Source: an uncultured Prevotellaceae bacterium
Lineage (GTDB): Bacteria > Bacteroidota > Bacteroidia > Bacteroidales > Bacteroidaceae
DNA: 64,000 nucleotides
Reading direction: 5' to 3'
NCBI GenBank assembly: GCA_902801375.1
Contig: CADCIB010000010.1
Span: 1-64,000 of the forward strand
Shown here: positions 44,773-53,964 of the stretch, piece after piece
Layout: each line of letters begins with the position of its first letter
Position numbering within the stretch: position 1 is the first letter of the stretch
Notes under the pieces: generated by a model
The model's database searches: none
What the model saw: only the letters and a program-made list of their open reading frames with translations
Told to the model about the DNA's origin: nothing
Program-made: the position numbers and the translations under genes

Positions 44773-47619
44773 TTATGTGTTGCTATTTAGCTTTTCTTTC
44801 AGGTACTTGCCCGTGATGCTGGCCTCACACGAAGCCACTTCCTCGGGTGTTCCTTGGCAGACAAGTCGTCCGCCCTGGTCGCCGCCCTCTGGTCCGAGGT
44901 CAATCATGTAGTCGGCACACTTCACGATGTCCAGGTTGTGTTCAATCACGATGATGCTGTGGCCGCGCTCAATCAGGGCGTTGAAGGCTTTGAGCAGACG
45001 ACGGATATCGTGGAAATGCAGGCCGGTCGTAGGTTCGTCGAAGATGAACAGGGTAGGGGATTGCCGCTCTTGCCCGATGAAATAGGCCAGTTTCACGCGT
45101 TGGTTCTCGCCGCCTGAAAGTGTCGATGAACTCTGCCCAAGCTTGATGTAGCCTAAGCCTACATCAAAAAGAGGCTTCAGTCGGTTGACAATCTGCTTTT
45201 CACCATGTTGGCTGAAAAACTCTATCGCCTCTGCAACCGTCATGTTCAGCACGTCGTTGATGTTCTTTCCTGCGAAGCGAACGTCCAGAATGTCCTGCTT
45301 GAAACGCTGCCCATGACACGAGTCGCATACAAGGACGAGGTCGGCCAGGAACTGCATCTCGACGGTTATTTCGCCCGCGCCCTTACACTCTTCGCATCGT
45401 CCGCCGTCAGCATTGAACGAGAAATATTGCGCCGTGAAGCCCATTTGCTTGGCCAAAGGTTGCTCGGCGAAGAGCTGGCGGATGGCATCGTAGGCCTTCA
45501 CATAGGTGGCAGGGTTTGAGCGCGTGCTCTTTCCAATGGGGTTCTGATCTACCATTTCCACATGCTCTATGGCCTCCCAGTCGCCGCCGAGCGATGAATA
45601 CTCGCCAGGAATGTCGGCCACCTCGTCGAGATGGCGCTTCAGGGCAGGGTAGAGGATACCTTTCACCAACGACGACTTGCCGCTTCCCGATACACCGGTC
45701 ACTACGGTAAAGACGTTCAATGGGAATTTGACATCGATGCCCTGCAGGTTGTTCATGCGGCAACCATTCAGTTCTATCGCACGATTCCAAGGTCTGCGAC
45801 TCTTTGGCACTTCAATGGTCTCTGCACCAGTCAGGTATTTTACAGAATAACTTTTCGGATACTTCTCCAGTGCTTTTTCGTCGATTTCATCGGCATTTCC
45901 GCTGAATACAATCTCGCCGCCCAGTCGTCCGGCGTCAGGGCCTATGTCTATCAGATAGTCGGCAGCCCGCATAATCTCCTCGTCGTGCTCGACGACCAAC
46001 ACCGTATTGCCCAATGCCTGCAATTCTTTTAGCACGCGAATCAGTCGGAATGTGTCTCTCGAATGCAATCCGATGCTGGGTTCGTCCAGAATATAAAGCG
46101 ATCCCACCAAGCTGCTTCCTAAAGATGTGGTGAGGTTGATGCGTTGACTCTCGCCACCAGAAAGTGTGTTCGATGGACGATTGAGCGTCAGGTAGCCAAG
46201 TCCCACATCTACAAGGAATTGTAATCGGCTATTAATTTCTTTCAATAAGCGTCGTGACACATCCTGCTCATGCTCGTTCAGCTGAAGACGAGCAAACCAA
46301 TCCTTCAAGTTGGCGATTGGCATGTCCACCAAATCGGAGATGCTCATACCGCCGATTTTCACGTAGCTGGCTTCTTTTTTCAAACGCGTCCCGTGGCAGG
46401 TTGGACAGACGGTCTTGCCGCGATAGCGGCTCATCATCACACGATATTGTATCTTGTACTGGTTGTCTTTCACCATCTGGAAGAACGCATCGATAGAGAC
46501 TTGCTCGTGAATGTCCTTCGAGTCGGAAGGCAATCCGTGCCAAAGCATATCCTTCTGTTTGCGCGTAAGACTGTAGTATGGCTCAAAAATCGGGAAGTCA
46601 TCCTTGACAGCTCTGCGGCAGAACTCGTCTTGCCATATCTTCATCTTATCACCGTGCCAGCATTGCACGCAACCGTCATAGACACTCAGCGACGAGTTGG
46701 GTATAACAAGTTTCTCGTCGATGCCCATCACTTTCCCGAAGCCTTCGCATTCCGGACAGGCTCCCAAGGGCGAGTTGAACGAGAACATATTGTCGCTCGG
46801 CTCTTCGAACTTGATACCGTCGGCTTCGAAACGCGTGGAGAAATCGTAGGCGATGTTGGCTGGCAAGAACACGATGCGACACTCGTCACGCCCCTCAAAG
46901 AAGGCCGTTTCACACGAATCGGTCAGTCGCGAAAGGAACTCTTTCGTGTCGTCGACCGACAGTCGGTCAATGAGCAGCCATATTTTCTGTGTTTTGTCGG
47001 TTTCTACTTGTTTCTCAGCGACTTCAAACCGGTCTTTATCTTCGATGAAATCATCGATTCTGAAGAATTCTCCCAAATGGAAAATTCGTGCATAGCCTTG
47101 AAGAATGTACATCTCAAGCTGTTTCTTCAAAGTGCGCTGTTCGGGAACATGTAACGGCGATAAAACCGCGAATTTTGTGCCTTTCGCATATTGACTGACG
47201 CATTCCACGATATCGTCGACCGTGTGTTTCTTCACCTCGCAACCGCTGACAGGTGAGATGGTCTTTCCGATACGAGCATAAAGCAACCGAAGGTACTCGT
47301 AGATCTCCGTGCTTGTGCCGACCGTGCTTCGTGGATTGCGGGCGATGGTTTTCTGCTCAATGGCGATGGCGGGCGGCAGACCTTTTATGTAGTCGCATTC
47401 GGGCTTGTTCATCCTGCCCAAAAACTGACGGGCGTAGGAACTCAGCGACTCCACATAGCGGCGTTGGCCCTCGGCAAACAGCGTGTCGAATGCCAGCGAC
47501 GACTTGCCGCTACCAGACACGCCGGCAACCACGATGAACTTATCACGAGGTATGCTTAGCGACAAGTTCTTCAGGTTGTTCACGCGAACATTCTTTAATT
47601 CTATGCTGTTGTTATCCAT
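44773..47619 (-). CDS. uvrA: Excinuclease ABC subunit A
   Basis: A 948-residue ATPase that finds bulky DNA lesions in nucleotide excision repair together with UvrB and UvrC. Two ABC ATPase cassettes are visible, with Walker A GVSGSGKSSLAFDTLFAEG and GVSGSGKSSLVKGILYPAL, and signatures LSGGESQRINLTTSLGS and LSGGENQRVKLAYFIGQ. Two zinc modules have CPTCHGTRLKKE and CDSCHGQRFKQD. The length is normal. It could be one of two UvrA paralogues, which I cannot judge. A -7 box precedes it. Confidence 0.97.
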   Translation of the reverse strand: MDNNSIELKNVRVNNLKNLSLSIPRDKFIVVAGVSGSGKSSLAFDTLFAEGQRRYVESLSSYARQFLGRMNKPECDYIKGLPPAIAIEQKTIARNPRSTVGTSTEIYEYLRLLYARIGKTISPVSGCEVKKHTVDDIVECVSQYAKGTKFAVLSPLHVPEQRTLKKQLEMYILQGYARIFHLGEFFRIDDFIEDKDRFEVAEKQVETDKTQKIWLLIDRLSVDDTKEFLSRLTDSCETAFFEGRDECRIVFLPANIAYDFSTRFEADGIKFEEPSDNMFSFNSPLGACPECEGFGKVMGIDEKLVIPNSSLSVYDGCVQCWHGDKMKIWQDEFCRRAVKDDFPIFEPYYSLTRKQKDMLWHGLPSDSKDIHEQVSIDAFFQMVKDNQYKIQYRVMMSRYRGKTVCPTCHGTRLKKEASYVKIGGMSISDLVDMPIANLKDWFARLQLNEHEQDVSRRLLKEINSRLQFLVDVGLGYLTLNRPSNTLSGGESQRINLTTSLGSSLVGSLYILDEPSIGLHSRDTFRLIRVLKELQALGNTVLVVEHDEEIMRAADYLIDIGPDAGRLGGEIVFSGNADEIDEKALEKYPKSYSVKYLTGAETIEVPKSRRPWNRAIELNGCRMNNLQGIDVKFPLNVFTVVTGVSGSGKSSLVKGILYPALKRHLDEVADIPGEYSSLGGDWEAIEHVEMVDQNPIGKSTRSNPATYVKAYDAIRQLFAEQPLAKQMGFTAQYFSFNADGGRCEECKGAGEITVEMQFLADLVLVCDSCHGQRFKQDILDVRFAGKNINDVLNMTVAEAIEFFSQHGEKQIVNRLKPLFDVGLGYIKLGQSSSTLSGGENQRVKLAYFIGQERQSPTLFIFDEPTTGLHFHDIRRLLKAFNALIERGHSIIVIEHNLDIVKCADYMIDLGPEGGDQGGRLVCQGTPEEVASCEASITGKYLKEKLNSNT

Positions 47620-47683
47620 TGCTTATCTTTATTTCGAACGACAAGGACTCTTCATATTTTCTTCAATTCCGATTTATGAACGA

Positions 47684-47691
47684 CAAAGATA
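47684..47691 (-). promoter_or_regulatory. -7 promoter box of uvrA
   Basis: TATCTTTG on the minus strand, 64 nt upstream of the start. No TTTG is found at the expected -33 position. Apart from this box I see nothing in 47620-47845. Confidence 0.5.
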
Positions 47692-47845
47692 AGCATTTTT
47701 GTCCATAACACACACGATAGGGGAAACTTTTTAATTAAGTTTGTGAATTACCATATACTATTTATCATAATGTTGATTATAAATAACGCAAACTAATCCA
47801 AACTGCCACAGAAATAAAAGCTTCGATAAATCATTTCTGATAGCC

Positions 47846-47922
47846 GCTTGGATTAGATTAAAGCCAATTCAATTGTAGAAATTACTGCTTGGATTGGATT
47901 TCACTAAATTCAATTGTGAAAT
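47846..47922. repeat. Imperfect direct repeat at the clpB 3' end, with hairpin
   Basis: Two related ~37-bp copies, 47846-47882 and 47887-47922, share GCTTGGATT(A/G)GATT and AATTCAATTGT. The second copy overlaps the clpB stop region and forms a stem ATTTCAC (47898-47904) with GTGAAAT (47916-47922), which may act as a weak terminator. Confidence 0.5.
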
Positions 47923-50498
47923 ACCAGTCCGTCACCAAATTCATCGATGACAATCGGTTTCGTGCGGTCGATGGTTCCACTGAGCAGTTTCTTGGAAAGT
48001 TCGTTCAATACATAGCGTTGGATGGCCCGTTTCACTGGACGTGCACCAAACTCTGGGTCGAAACCAACATCGGCCAGATAGTTCACTGCCTGCGGTGTGA
48101 ATTGCAACGTGACTTCCTGTTCTTCCAACATCCGCTTCAGACTGTTCAATTGCAGTTCTACCACATCTGTGATTTCCTTCTTCGTCAGCGGCAGGAACAT
48201 GATGGTTTCGTCTATACGGTTCAGAAATTCCGGACGTATGGTCTGCTTCAGCATTGTCAGCAACGTGTTGTTCAGGTCGTGCAGCTCGTGCTCGTTCAAC
48301 GTTCCTCCTGCTTGCTCCATGCGTTCACGAATCAGATGGCTGCCCAGATTCGAGGTCATGATAATAATCGTGTTCTTGAAGTTTACCGTTCGACCTTTGT
48401 TGTCCGTAAGTCGACCATCATCAAGCACTTGCAATAAAATATTAAACACATCTGGATGGGCTTTTTCTATCTCGTCGAAAAGTACCACAGAGTAAGGCTT
48501 CCGTCTAACGGCCTCGGTTAGCTGGCCTCCCTCATCATAGCCAATATATCCCGGAGGTGCACCAATGAGTCGCGACACGGTATGTTTCTCCTGATACTCG
48601 CTCATGTCGATTCGTGTCATCATCTGCTCGTCGTTGAAGAGGTAGTCGGCCAAGGCCTTGGCCAGCTCTGTCTTACCTACACCGGTGGTTCCCATGAAGA
48701 TGAACGAGGCGATAGGACGTTTCGGGTCTTGCAGACCTGCGCGACTGCGCCTGACGGCATCTGCAACTGCCGTGATGGCCTCTTCCTGGCCCACTACCCT
48801 CTTGTGTAGCTCCTCTTCCAGATGGAGCAGTTTTTCACGTTCGCTCTGCATCATACGTGTCACGGGAATTCCCGTCCAACGGCTTACCACCTCGGCAATA
48901 TCGTCTGCCGTAACTTCCTCACGCACAAGGCGATTCTTTTGCGAACTGTTGTCCAACTGCGCCTGAACGCGACTAATTTCATCTTCAAGAGCTTTGAGTC
49001 GAGAGTAGCGAATCTCGGCCACTCTTCCGTAGTCGCCTTCGCGTTCGGCACGTTCGGCCTCGTAACGCAGACGTTCCATCTCCTGCTTGTTCTGTTGGAT
49101 CTTGTTTACCAATTGCCGCTCGTTCTCCCAACGGGCGCGGAAAGCGTTTTCCTTCTCCCTCAGTTCGGCTATTTCCTTGTCGAGAAGGGCAATCTTTTCC
49201 TTGTCATCTTCGCGCTTAATAGCCTCGCGTTCAATCTCCAACTGTTTCAGCTGACGAGTGATATCGTCGAGCTCTTCAGGCACAGAGTCGCGTTCCATAC
49301 GTAGTTTGGCGGCAGCTTCGTCCATCAGGTCAATGGCCTTGTCGGGAAGGAAACGGTCAGAAATATAGCGCTCTGAAAGTTTTACGGCTGCGATACATGC
49401 ATCGTCCTGAATACGTACTTTGTGATGGTTTTCGTATCGTTCCTTCAATCCTCGCAGGATGCTGATGGCCGAAAGTTCGTCGGGTTCGTCAACCATCACT
49501 GTCTGGAATCGCCGTTCGAGTGCCTTGTCTTTCTCGAAATATTTCTGGTATTCGTTCAAGGTTGTGGCACCGATGCTACGCAATTCGCCTCTGGCCAAAG
49601 CTGGTTTCAAGATGTTGGCAGCATCCATAGCCCCCTCGCTCTTACCAGCTCCAACGAGCGTATGAATCTCGTCAATGAACAGAATGATCTGCCCTTCGGC
49701 CTTGACCACCTCGTTGATGACGCTCTTCAAACGTTCCTCAAACTCGCCTTTGTACTTTGCACCAGCTACCAGCGCACCCATATCGAGCGAGAAAATCTGT
49801 TTGTCTTTCAGATTTTCAGGCACATCACCGCGAACGATACGCTGGGCAAGTCCCTCCACGATGGCCGTCTTACCCGTACCAGGCTCACCTATCAGAATCG
49901 GATTGTTCTTCGTGCGACGTGAGAGGATTTGCAAGACACGTCGTATTTCGTCGTCACGACCTATCACGGGGTCAAGTTTTCCAGCCCTACCCTCCTCCAC
50001 CAGGTTTTTGGCGTATTTGGAGAGCGACTGGTAGTTCTCGTCGCCCGATTGCGATTGCACACGTTGACCCTGCCTCAGTTCATTGATAGCCTTTTGCGCT
50101 TCATTTACGTTCATGCCTGCATCCTTCAGAATACGGCTTGCTGTTGAACGTACATCAATCAAAGCCAAGAGTAAGGGTTCGATACTGACAAATTCATCGC
50201 CTAATTTCTTCGACAGATCTTGTGCCTTGAGCAACACGCTGTTGGCTTCATTGCTCAAGTAAGGCTGTCCTCCCTGTACCTTTGGTAGATGCTGGATTTC
50301 ATTGTCAACGAGCTGTTCGATGTGTGCGGCATTCACGCCCAATTTCTGAAAGATGAAACGCGTTACATCGTCACCTTTCTCCATCACGCCCTTCAACAGA
50401 TGGACGGCTTCGATGACTTGCTGCCCACTACGCTGAGCCGTATTTACAGCTTCCTGCACGGCTTCCTGCGCTTTAATAGTAAAATTCTCAAGTGTCAT
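47910..50498 (-). CDS. clpB: ATP-dependent disaggregase ClpB
   Basis: An 862-residue Hsp100 chaperone that, with DnaK, pulls proteins out of aggregates. The N-terminal domain (1-145) is followed by AAA module 1 with Walker [17 protein letters not shown]. The middle coiled coil (about 400-530) is rich in Glu and Arg ([24 protein letters not shown]), the ClpB-specific M-domain that separates it from ClpA/ClpC. AAA module 2 has Walker [17 protein letters not shown]. The length is normal. No HSP promoter of a recognised kind is visible; its stop overlaps the repeat downstream. Confidence 0.97.
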   Translation of the reverse strand: MTLENFTIKAQEAVQEAVNTAQRSGQQVIEAVHLLKGVMEKGDDVTRFIFQKLGVNAAHIEQLVDNEIQHLPKVQGGQPYLSNEANSVLLKAQDLSKKLGDEFVSIEPLLLALIDVRSTASRILKDAGMNVNEAQKAINELRQGQRVQSQSGDENYQSLSKYAKNLVEEGRAGKLDPVIGRDDEIRRVLQILSRRTKNNPILIGEPGTGKTAIVEGLAQRIVRGDVPENLKDKQIFSLDMGALVAGAKYKGEFEERLKSVINEVVKAEGQIILFIDEIHTLVGAGKSEGAMDAANILKPALARGELRSIGATTLNEYQKYFEKDKALERRFQTVMVDEPDELSAISILRGLKERYENHHKVRIQDDACIAAVKLSERYISDRFLPDKAIDLMDEAAAKLRMERDSVPEELDDITRQLKQLEIEREAIKREDDKEKIALLDKEIAELREKENAFRARWENERQLVNKIQQNKQEMERLRYEAERAEREGDYGRVAEIRYSRLKALEDEISRVQAQLDNSSQKNRLVREEVTADDIAEVVSRWTGIPVTRMMQSEREKLLHLEEELHKRVVGQEEAITAVADAVRRSRAGLQDPKRPIASFIFMGTTGVGKTELAKALADYLFNDEQMMTRIDMSEYQEKHTVSRLIGAPPGYIGYDEGGQLTEAVRRKPYSVVLFDEIEKAHPDVFNILLQVLDDGRLTDNKGRTVNFKNTIIIMTSNLGSHLIRERMEQAGGTLNEHELHDLNNTLLTMLKQTIRPEFLNRIDETIMFLPLTKKEITDVVELQLNSLKRMLEEQEVTLQFTPQAVNYLADVGFDPEFGARPVKRAIQRYVLNELSKKLLSGTIDRTKPIVIDEFGDGLVFHN

Positions 50499-50613
50499 GA
50501 TTCAACTCCTTTCTTTTTTCGTTTACCATTAACGACTCAAATCCTGTGCCCTATCTATTTTTATGTCAAAGTGGCAGTCTGCGATGTCATATTGTCCGCA
50601 ATGAAGGTATGAA

Positions 50614-50647
50614 CAAAAAAAAAGAGAGGTGAATTTCTTCACCTCTC
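50614..50647 (-). terminator. Terminator of tRNA-Arg
   Basis: Perfect 10-base stem GAGAGGTGAA (50624-50633) and TTCACCTCTC (50638-50647) with a 4-nt loop, followed on the minus strand by nine T. It is placed 10 nt beyond the tRNA 3' end. Confidence 0.9.
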
Positions 50648-50656
50648 CCTCTTTCG

Positions 50657-50730
50657 TGATCCCCGCGGGATTCAAACCCACAACCTTCTGATCCGTAGTC
50701 AGATGCTCTATTCAGTTGAGCTAGGGGACC
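50657..50730 (-). tRNA. tRNA-Arg, anticodon ACG
   Basis: A 74-nt cloverleaf without a genome-encoded CCA. The acceptor arm GGTCCCC pairs with GGGGATC (one G-T pair), the anticodon stem TCTGA/TCAGA frames the loop CTACGGA with anticodon ACG, and the T arm GTGGG/CCCGC has loop TTTGAAT. It reads CGU, and also CGC and CGA after A34 is changed to inosine. Own promoter upstream and terminator downstream. Confidence 0.95.
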
Positions 50731-50749
50731 TCCTTGCTATTTGCGGTTG

Positions 50750-50781
50750 CAAAGGTACTACGTTTTTGGGAAACCACCAAA
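50750..50781 (-). promoter_or_regulatory. Promoter for tRNA-Arg
   Basis: On the minus strand TACCTTTG (50750-50757) with TTTG (50778-50781) 20 bp upstream. The predicted start site is about 15 nt before the mature tRNA 5' end. Confidence 0.75.
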
Positions 50782-50833
50782 TATTTTTGCCTTTTTTTTC
50801 AAATAGTGTGCGTTTTTTGATGAATTTTAGTCG

Positions 50834-52729
50834 TTAGAACTTGGTTTCGTACTGATAAACGTTCTCTACATAGTTGATAAAGGCTTGATTAACGAGCTTG
50901 TTTCCGCCTGGTGTGGGATAGTTTCCGGTGAAATACCAGTCGCCTTTGAAGTCTGGGCACGCGTTGTGCAATCCTTCGACCGATTGGTAAACCAGTTTGA
51001 TTTCCGTTGTCATTCCCTCGGGCTGAAGCATTTCCACAATGCGATTGCTGATTTCCTGATCGGTGAATGGCTTGTAGATGTCCTGCACGCAGTTACGCAT
51101 TTGGTCTTTGGGTTTCTTGAGCTCTTCTTTACACGCCATGTAGACGCGGTCGATGAGCTGATACATGCACCGTTCTTTGAGCAGGCTCATGGTGGCCTGG
51201 AAGGCACAGAATTCCTCGAGTCGTGGCATGTCGATGCCGTAGTAGTCGGGATAGCGCACTTGTGGCGATGAACTGACCATGACAATTCTTTTGGGATGCA
51301 AGCGGTCGAGAATCTTGAAGATGCTCTCGCGCAGGGTTGTACCGCGAACGATGCTGTCGTCGATGATCACGAGATTGTCTTTTCCCGCACGCAGGCTTTC
51401 ATAGGTGATGTCGTAGACGTGCGAGGCAAGGTCTTTGCGCGAATTACCTTCTGTGATGAAGGTGCGTAGCTTGATGTCCTTCCATGCCACTTTCTCGCTC
51501 CGCACGTATTGGTGCAGGATCTCACGAAGTTCTTCGCGTGTGGGCATGTGGTCCATCTTGGCTATCTGTTCGATTTTCTGTTCTATCTCATAGCGGTTGA
51601 ACCCGTCGAGCATGCCGTAGAAAGCAACTTCTGCCGTGTTGGGAATGAAAGAAAATACGGTATTCTCTGTGTCGCCGTCGATGGCTTCGAGAATGGGAGC
51701 CGTCAGCTGCTCACCCAGTTTCTTGCGTTCCAAGTAGATGTCGCGGTCGCTTCCCCTGCTGAAGTAGATGCGCTCAAACGAGCATTTTGAGTTGCCGCGT
51801 TGCTCGCTGACCTGCTCAATGCTCCACGACCCGTTGCGTCTGACAATGAGAGCGCTGCCAGGTTGCAGCTCTTTCACTTCGTTGCATTCCAAGTTGAAGG
51901 TGGTCTGCAGCACGGGGCGTTCGCTGGCCACTACGGCAATCTCGTCGTTGCAGTAGTAAAAAGCGGGACGTATTCCCCACGGGTCGCGCAAAGAGAACAT
52001 CTCGCCAGAGCCGGTGATGCCGCACATTACATAGCCTCCGTCGAAGTCGGTCATGGTGGTTTTCAGCACATTGCTGATCTTCACATGGTCGTCGATATAG
52101 TGTGTGATGGCTGTGCCTTGCATACCTTGGCTACAGGCTTCGCGGTAGTTGCGTTCCACTTCCCGGTCGAGGCGGTGGCCCATCAGTTCCAATGTGATGT
52201 AGGCGTCGCCGTAGATGCGCGGGCATTGTCCTTGCGAGGTGATCTTCTCGAAGATTTCGTCTATGTTGGTCATGTTGAAGTTGCCACACAGACAGAGATT
52301 TTTGGCTCTCCAGTTGTTGCGTCGCAGGAACGGATGAACATACGACAAGCCGCTTTTCCCCGTGGTGGAGTAGCGTAGATGGCCCATGTAAAGCTCACCT
52401 GCAAACGGTATGTTCTGCTTGGCGTAGGTAGCATTGTGGACCTGCTGTTCGGAGCAGTTGGCGTGAAGACCGTGAATTTTCGAGAATATTTCTGTAATGG
52501 CGCCGCTTCCCTCTGCCCTTTCGCGGAACATGTATTCCGATCCAGGCTTCGCATTGAGGTTCACGCAGGCCACGCCGGCACCCTCTTGTCCGCGGTTGTG
52601 CTCTTTCTCCATCATGAGGTAGAGCTTATTCAACCCGTACATCCACGTACCATACTTCTGTTGGTAAAACTCCAAGGGTTTGAGCAGGCGTATCATGGCC
52701 ACGCCACATTCATGCTTCAGCTGTTCCAT
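50834..52729 (-). CDS. PurF-like amidophosphoribosyltransferase, long form
   Basis: A 631-residue protein. The N-terminal glutamine amidotransferase domain (about 1-270) starts MEQLKHECGVAM, with a possible catalytic Cys8 exposed after propeptide removal, and has EHNRGQEGAGVACV. The C-terminal phosphoribosyltransferase domain has the PRPP loop LVIIDDSIVRGTTLRES and SPQVRYPDYYGIDMP. PurF makes phosphoribosylamine, the first step of purine synthesis. At 631 residues it is longer than the usual 480-510, a form I associate with Bacteroidota, where a shorter PurF may also exist. It begins directly after the stop of the Wza-like gene. Confidence 0.85.
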   Translation of the reverse strand: MEQLKHECGVAMIRLLKPLEFYQQKYGTWMYGLNKLYLMMEKEHNRGQEGAGVACVNLNAKPGSEYMFRERAEGSGAITEIFSKIHGLHANCSEQQVHNATYAKQNIPFAGELYMGHLRYSTTGKSGLSYVHPFLRRNNWRAKNLCLCGNFNMTNIDEIFEKITSQGQCPRIYGDAYITLELMGHRLDREVERNYREACSQGMQGTAITHYIDDHVKISNVLKTTMTDFDGGYVMCGITGSGEMFSLRDPWGIRPAFYYCNDEIAVVASERPVLQTTFNLECNEVKELQPGSALIVRRNGSWSIEQVSEQRGNSKCSFERIYFSRGSDRDIYLERKKLGEQLTAPILEAIDGDTENTVFSFIPNTAEVAFYGMLDGFNRYEIEQKIEQIAKMDHMPTREELREILHQYVRSEKVAWKDIKLRTFITEGNSRKDLASHVYDITYESLRAGKDNLVIIDDSIVRGTTLRESIFKILDRLHPKRIVMVSSSPQVRYPDYYGIDMPRLEEFCAFQATMSLLKERCMYQLIDRVYMACKEELKKPKDQMRNCVQDIYKPFTDQEISNRIVEMLQPEGMTTEIKLVYQSVEGLHNACPDFKGDWYFTGNYPTPGGNKLVNQAFINYVENVYQYETKF

Positions 52730-53527
52730 TTATCTGAGGATATTGACGATGAGCGACGACAGGGAGATAAGCACACTCACGCCCGAGAAAGCTAGTGTGG
52801 TGCTGGTGCCGATAGCAGAGTTGCGAGCCTTCACTTTGTTGGGTTCCACATAGACCACGTCGTTCTGCTGCAGGTAGAAGTAGGGATCGTTGATGATGTT
52901 GGCGTCGCGCAGGTCAAGCTGATGGAACACCTTCTTGCCGTTGGCATCCTCGCGCATGATGGTCACATTGTCGCGGCGGCCGTAAATGGTCATGTCGCCC
53001 ACCTCAGCGAGTGCTTCCAAAACATTGATTTTACCCGTCGACACGGTGAATGTGTTGGGATGTGCCACCTCGCCAAATACCGACACCTTGAAGTTCGACA
53101 TTTTCACCGTCACCACAGGATTCTCCGAAGCTGAGAGATATGGCATAATTTTCTGCTTGATCATCTCCTCACACTCGCGAACCGTCAAACCCTTTACGTT
53201 CAACTTGCCGATGACCGGATAAACGATAACACCCTCGTTGTCCACCAAATACGTCTGTAGCCCACTCGCATACGAGCTTACACGGCCCGTCACCGACAGC
53301 GGCTCTGAAATGGTCAGGTTGAAAGGCGTGGCAGCCTTTGGGTCAGAGGTGCTCACTGTGATGGTGAGAATGTCCTTGGGCATAATCTTAGCGTCGTAGA
53401 GCTCGGTGGGTACATTGTAGTTCACCTCATCGATGTTCTGGAAATAAGGTACGTCTTTCGACACCTGACAGCTATTCAGCAGCATCACCGATGCCACTAA
53501 CGCCACAAAAGCAATGTTCTTCTTCAT
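52730..53527 (-). CDS. Wza/GumB-like polysaccharide export lipoprotein
   Basis: A 265-residue outer-membrane lipoprotein with signal ending VMLLNSC (Cys20). The Poly_export and SLBB-type segments are visible: ILTITVSTSDPKAATPFN, YLVDNEGVIVYPVIGKLNVKGLTVRECEEMIKQKI, and VSVFGEVAHPNTFTVSTGKINVLEALAEVGDMTIYGRRDNVTIMRE-type sequence. A C-terminal hydrophobic helix follows (TTLAFSGVSVLISLSSLIVNIL). The protein would form the outer-membrane pore for capsule or exopolysaccharide. No Wzc kinase, Wzx or Wzy gene is next to it, so it is an orphan here. It abuts the PurF-like gene with no gap. Confidence 0.9.
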   Translation of the reverse strand: MKKNIAFVALVASVMLLNSCQVSKDVPYFQNIDEVNYNVPTELYDAKIMPKDILTITVSTSDPKAATPFNLTISEPLSVTGRVSSYASGLQTYLVDNEGVIVYPVIGKLNVKGLTVRECEEMIKQKIMPYLSASENPVVTVKMSNFKVSVFGEVAHPNTFTVSTGKINVLEALAEVGDMTIYGRRDNVTIMREDANGKKVFHQLDLRDANIINDPYFYLQQNDVVYVEPNKVKARNSAIGTSTTLAFSGVSVLISLSSLIVNILR

Positions 53528-53555
53528 ATTTTTACACGGTTATTTAATTTGCATG

Positions 53556-53587
53556 CAAAGGTACTGAAAAAAAATGAAACGAGCAAA
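53556..53587 (-). promoter_or_regulatory. Promoter for Wza-like gene
   Basis: On the minus strand TACCTTTG (53556-53563) with TTTG (53584-53587) 20 bp upstream; leader of about 25 nt. Confidence 0.65.
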
Positions 53588-53698
53588 TTATATATAAAAA
53601 AACAAATGAAGTGTCTAAATATGCCACGTGGCGTGTGATATGTGACACATAACTGCCTTTTCTTGTATAGTGTTGCTGTATTGTGTTTATACCACGCT

Positions 53699-53849
53699 CT
53701 CCGATTATCCCCAACCACAACTCCGACTATCTCCAACCGCTACTCCGACTATCTCTATCCGCTACTCCGACTATCTCTATCCGCTACTCCGACTATCTCC
53801 ATCCACTTCTCCGACTATCTCCATCCGCTTCTCTGACTATCTTTATGTG
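53699..53849. repeat. Tandem 22-bp repeat, six units plus partial
   Basis: Six 22-bp units start at 53699, 53721, 53743, 53765, 53787 and 53809; a seventh partial unit begins at 53831. The unit reads CTCCGACTATCTC then (C/T)A(A/T)CC with variable last bases. The units at 53743 and 53765 are identical; first and last are most diverged, as expected if the middle was duplicated most recently. The array is strongly pyrimidine-rich on the plus strand. Confidence 0.9.
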
Positions 53850-53903
53850 TCACCCCGTTTGTCTCTCAAACCTGCTCCTAACGCCTATGAATATGTTGCC
53901 AAA

Positions 53904-53942
53904 GAAAAGGGGCTGCACCATCGAGAATGATACAGCCCCTTA
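53904..53942 (-). terminator. Terminator of serC-serA
   Basis: Nine-base stem AAGGGGCTG (53907-53915) and CAGCCCCTT (53933-53941), followed on the minus strand by TTCTTTGG. Confidence 0.8.
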
Positions 53943-53964
53943 GATTGAAATGAGTATTGAGAAT

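Larger units (their letters stand above)
53528..53964. other. Intergenic stretch with 22-bp array and terminator
   Basis: Over 400 bp without a convincing gene. It holds the Wza promoter (53556-53587), the six-and-a-half-unit 22-bp array (53699-53849) and the serA terminator (53904-53942). Reading frames through the array exist in several frames only because 22 is not a multiple of three; they look spurious. Confidence 0.6.

Noticed and set aside
53642-53943. Open reading frames of 64-86 codons through the 22-bp array, with repeats such as SISIRYSDYL.
   Set aside because: They occur in several frames at once because 22 is not divisible by 3, lack a promoter, and run into a terminator.
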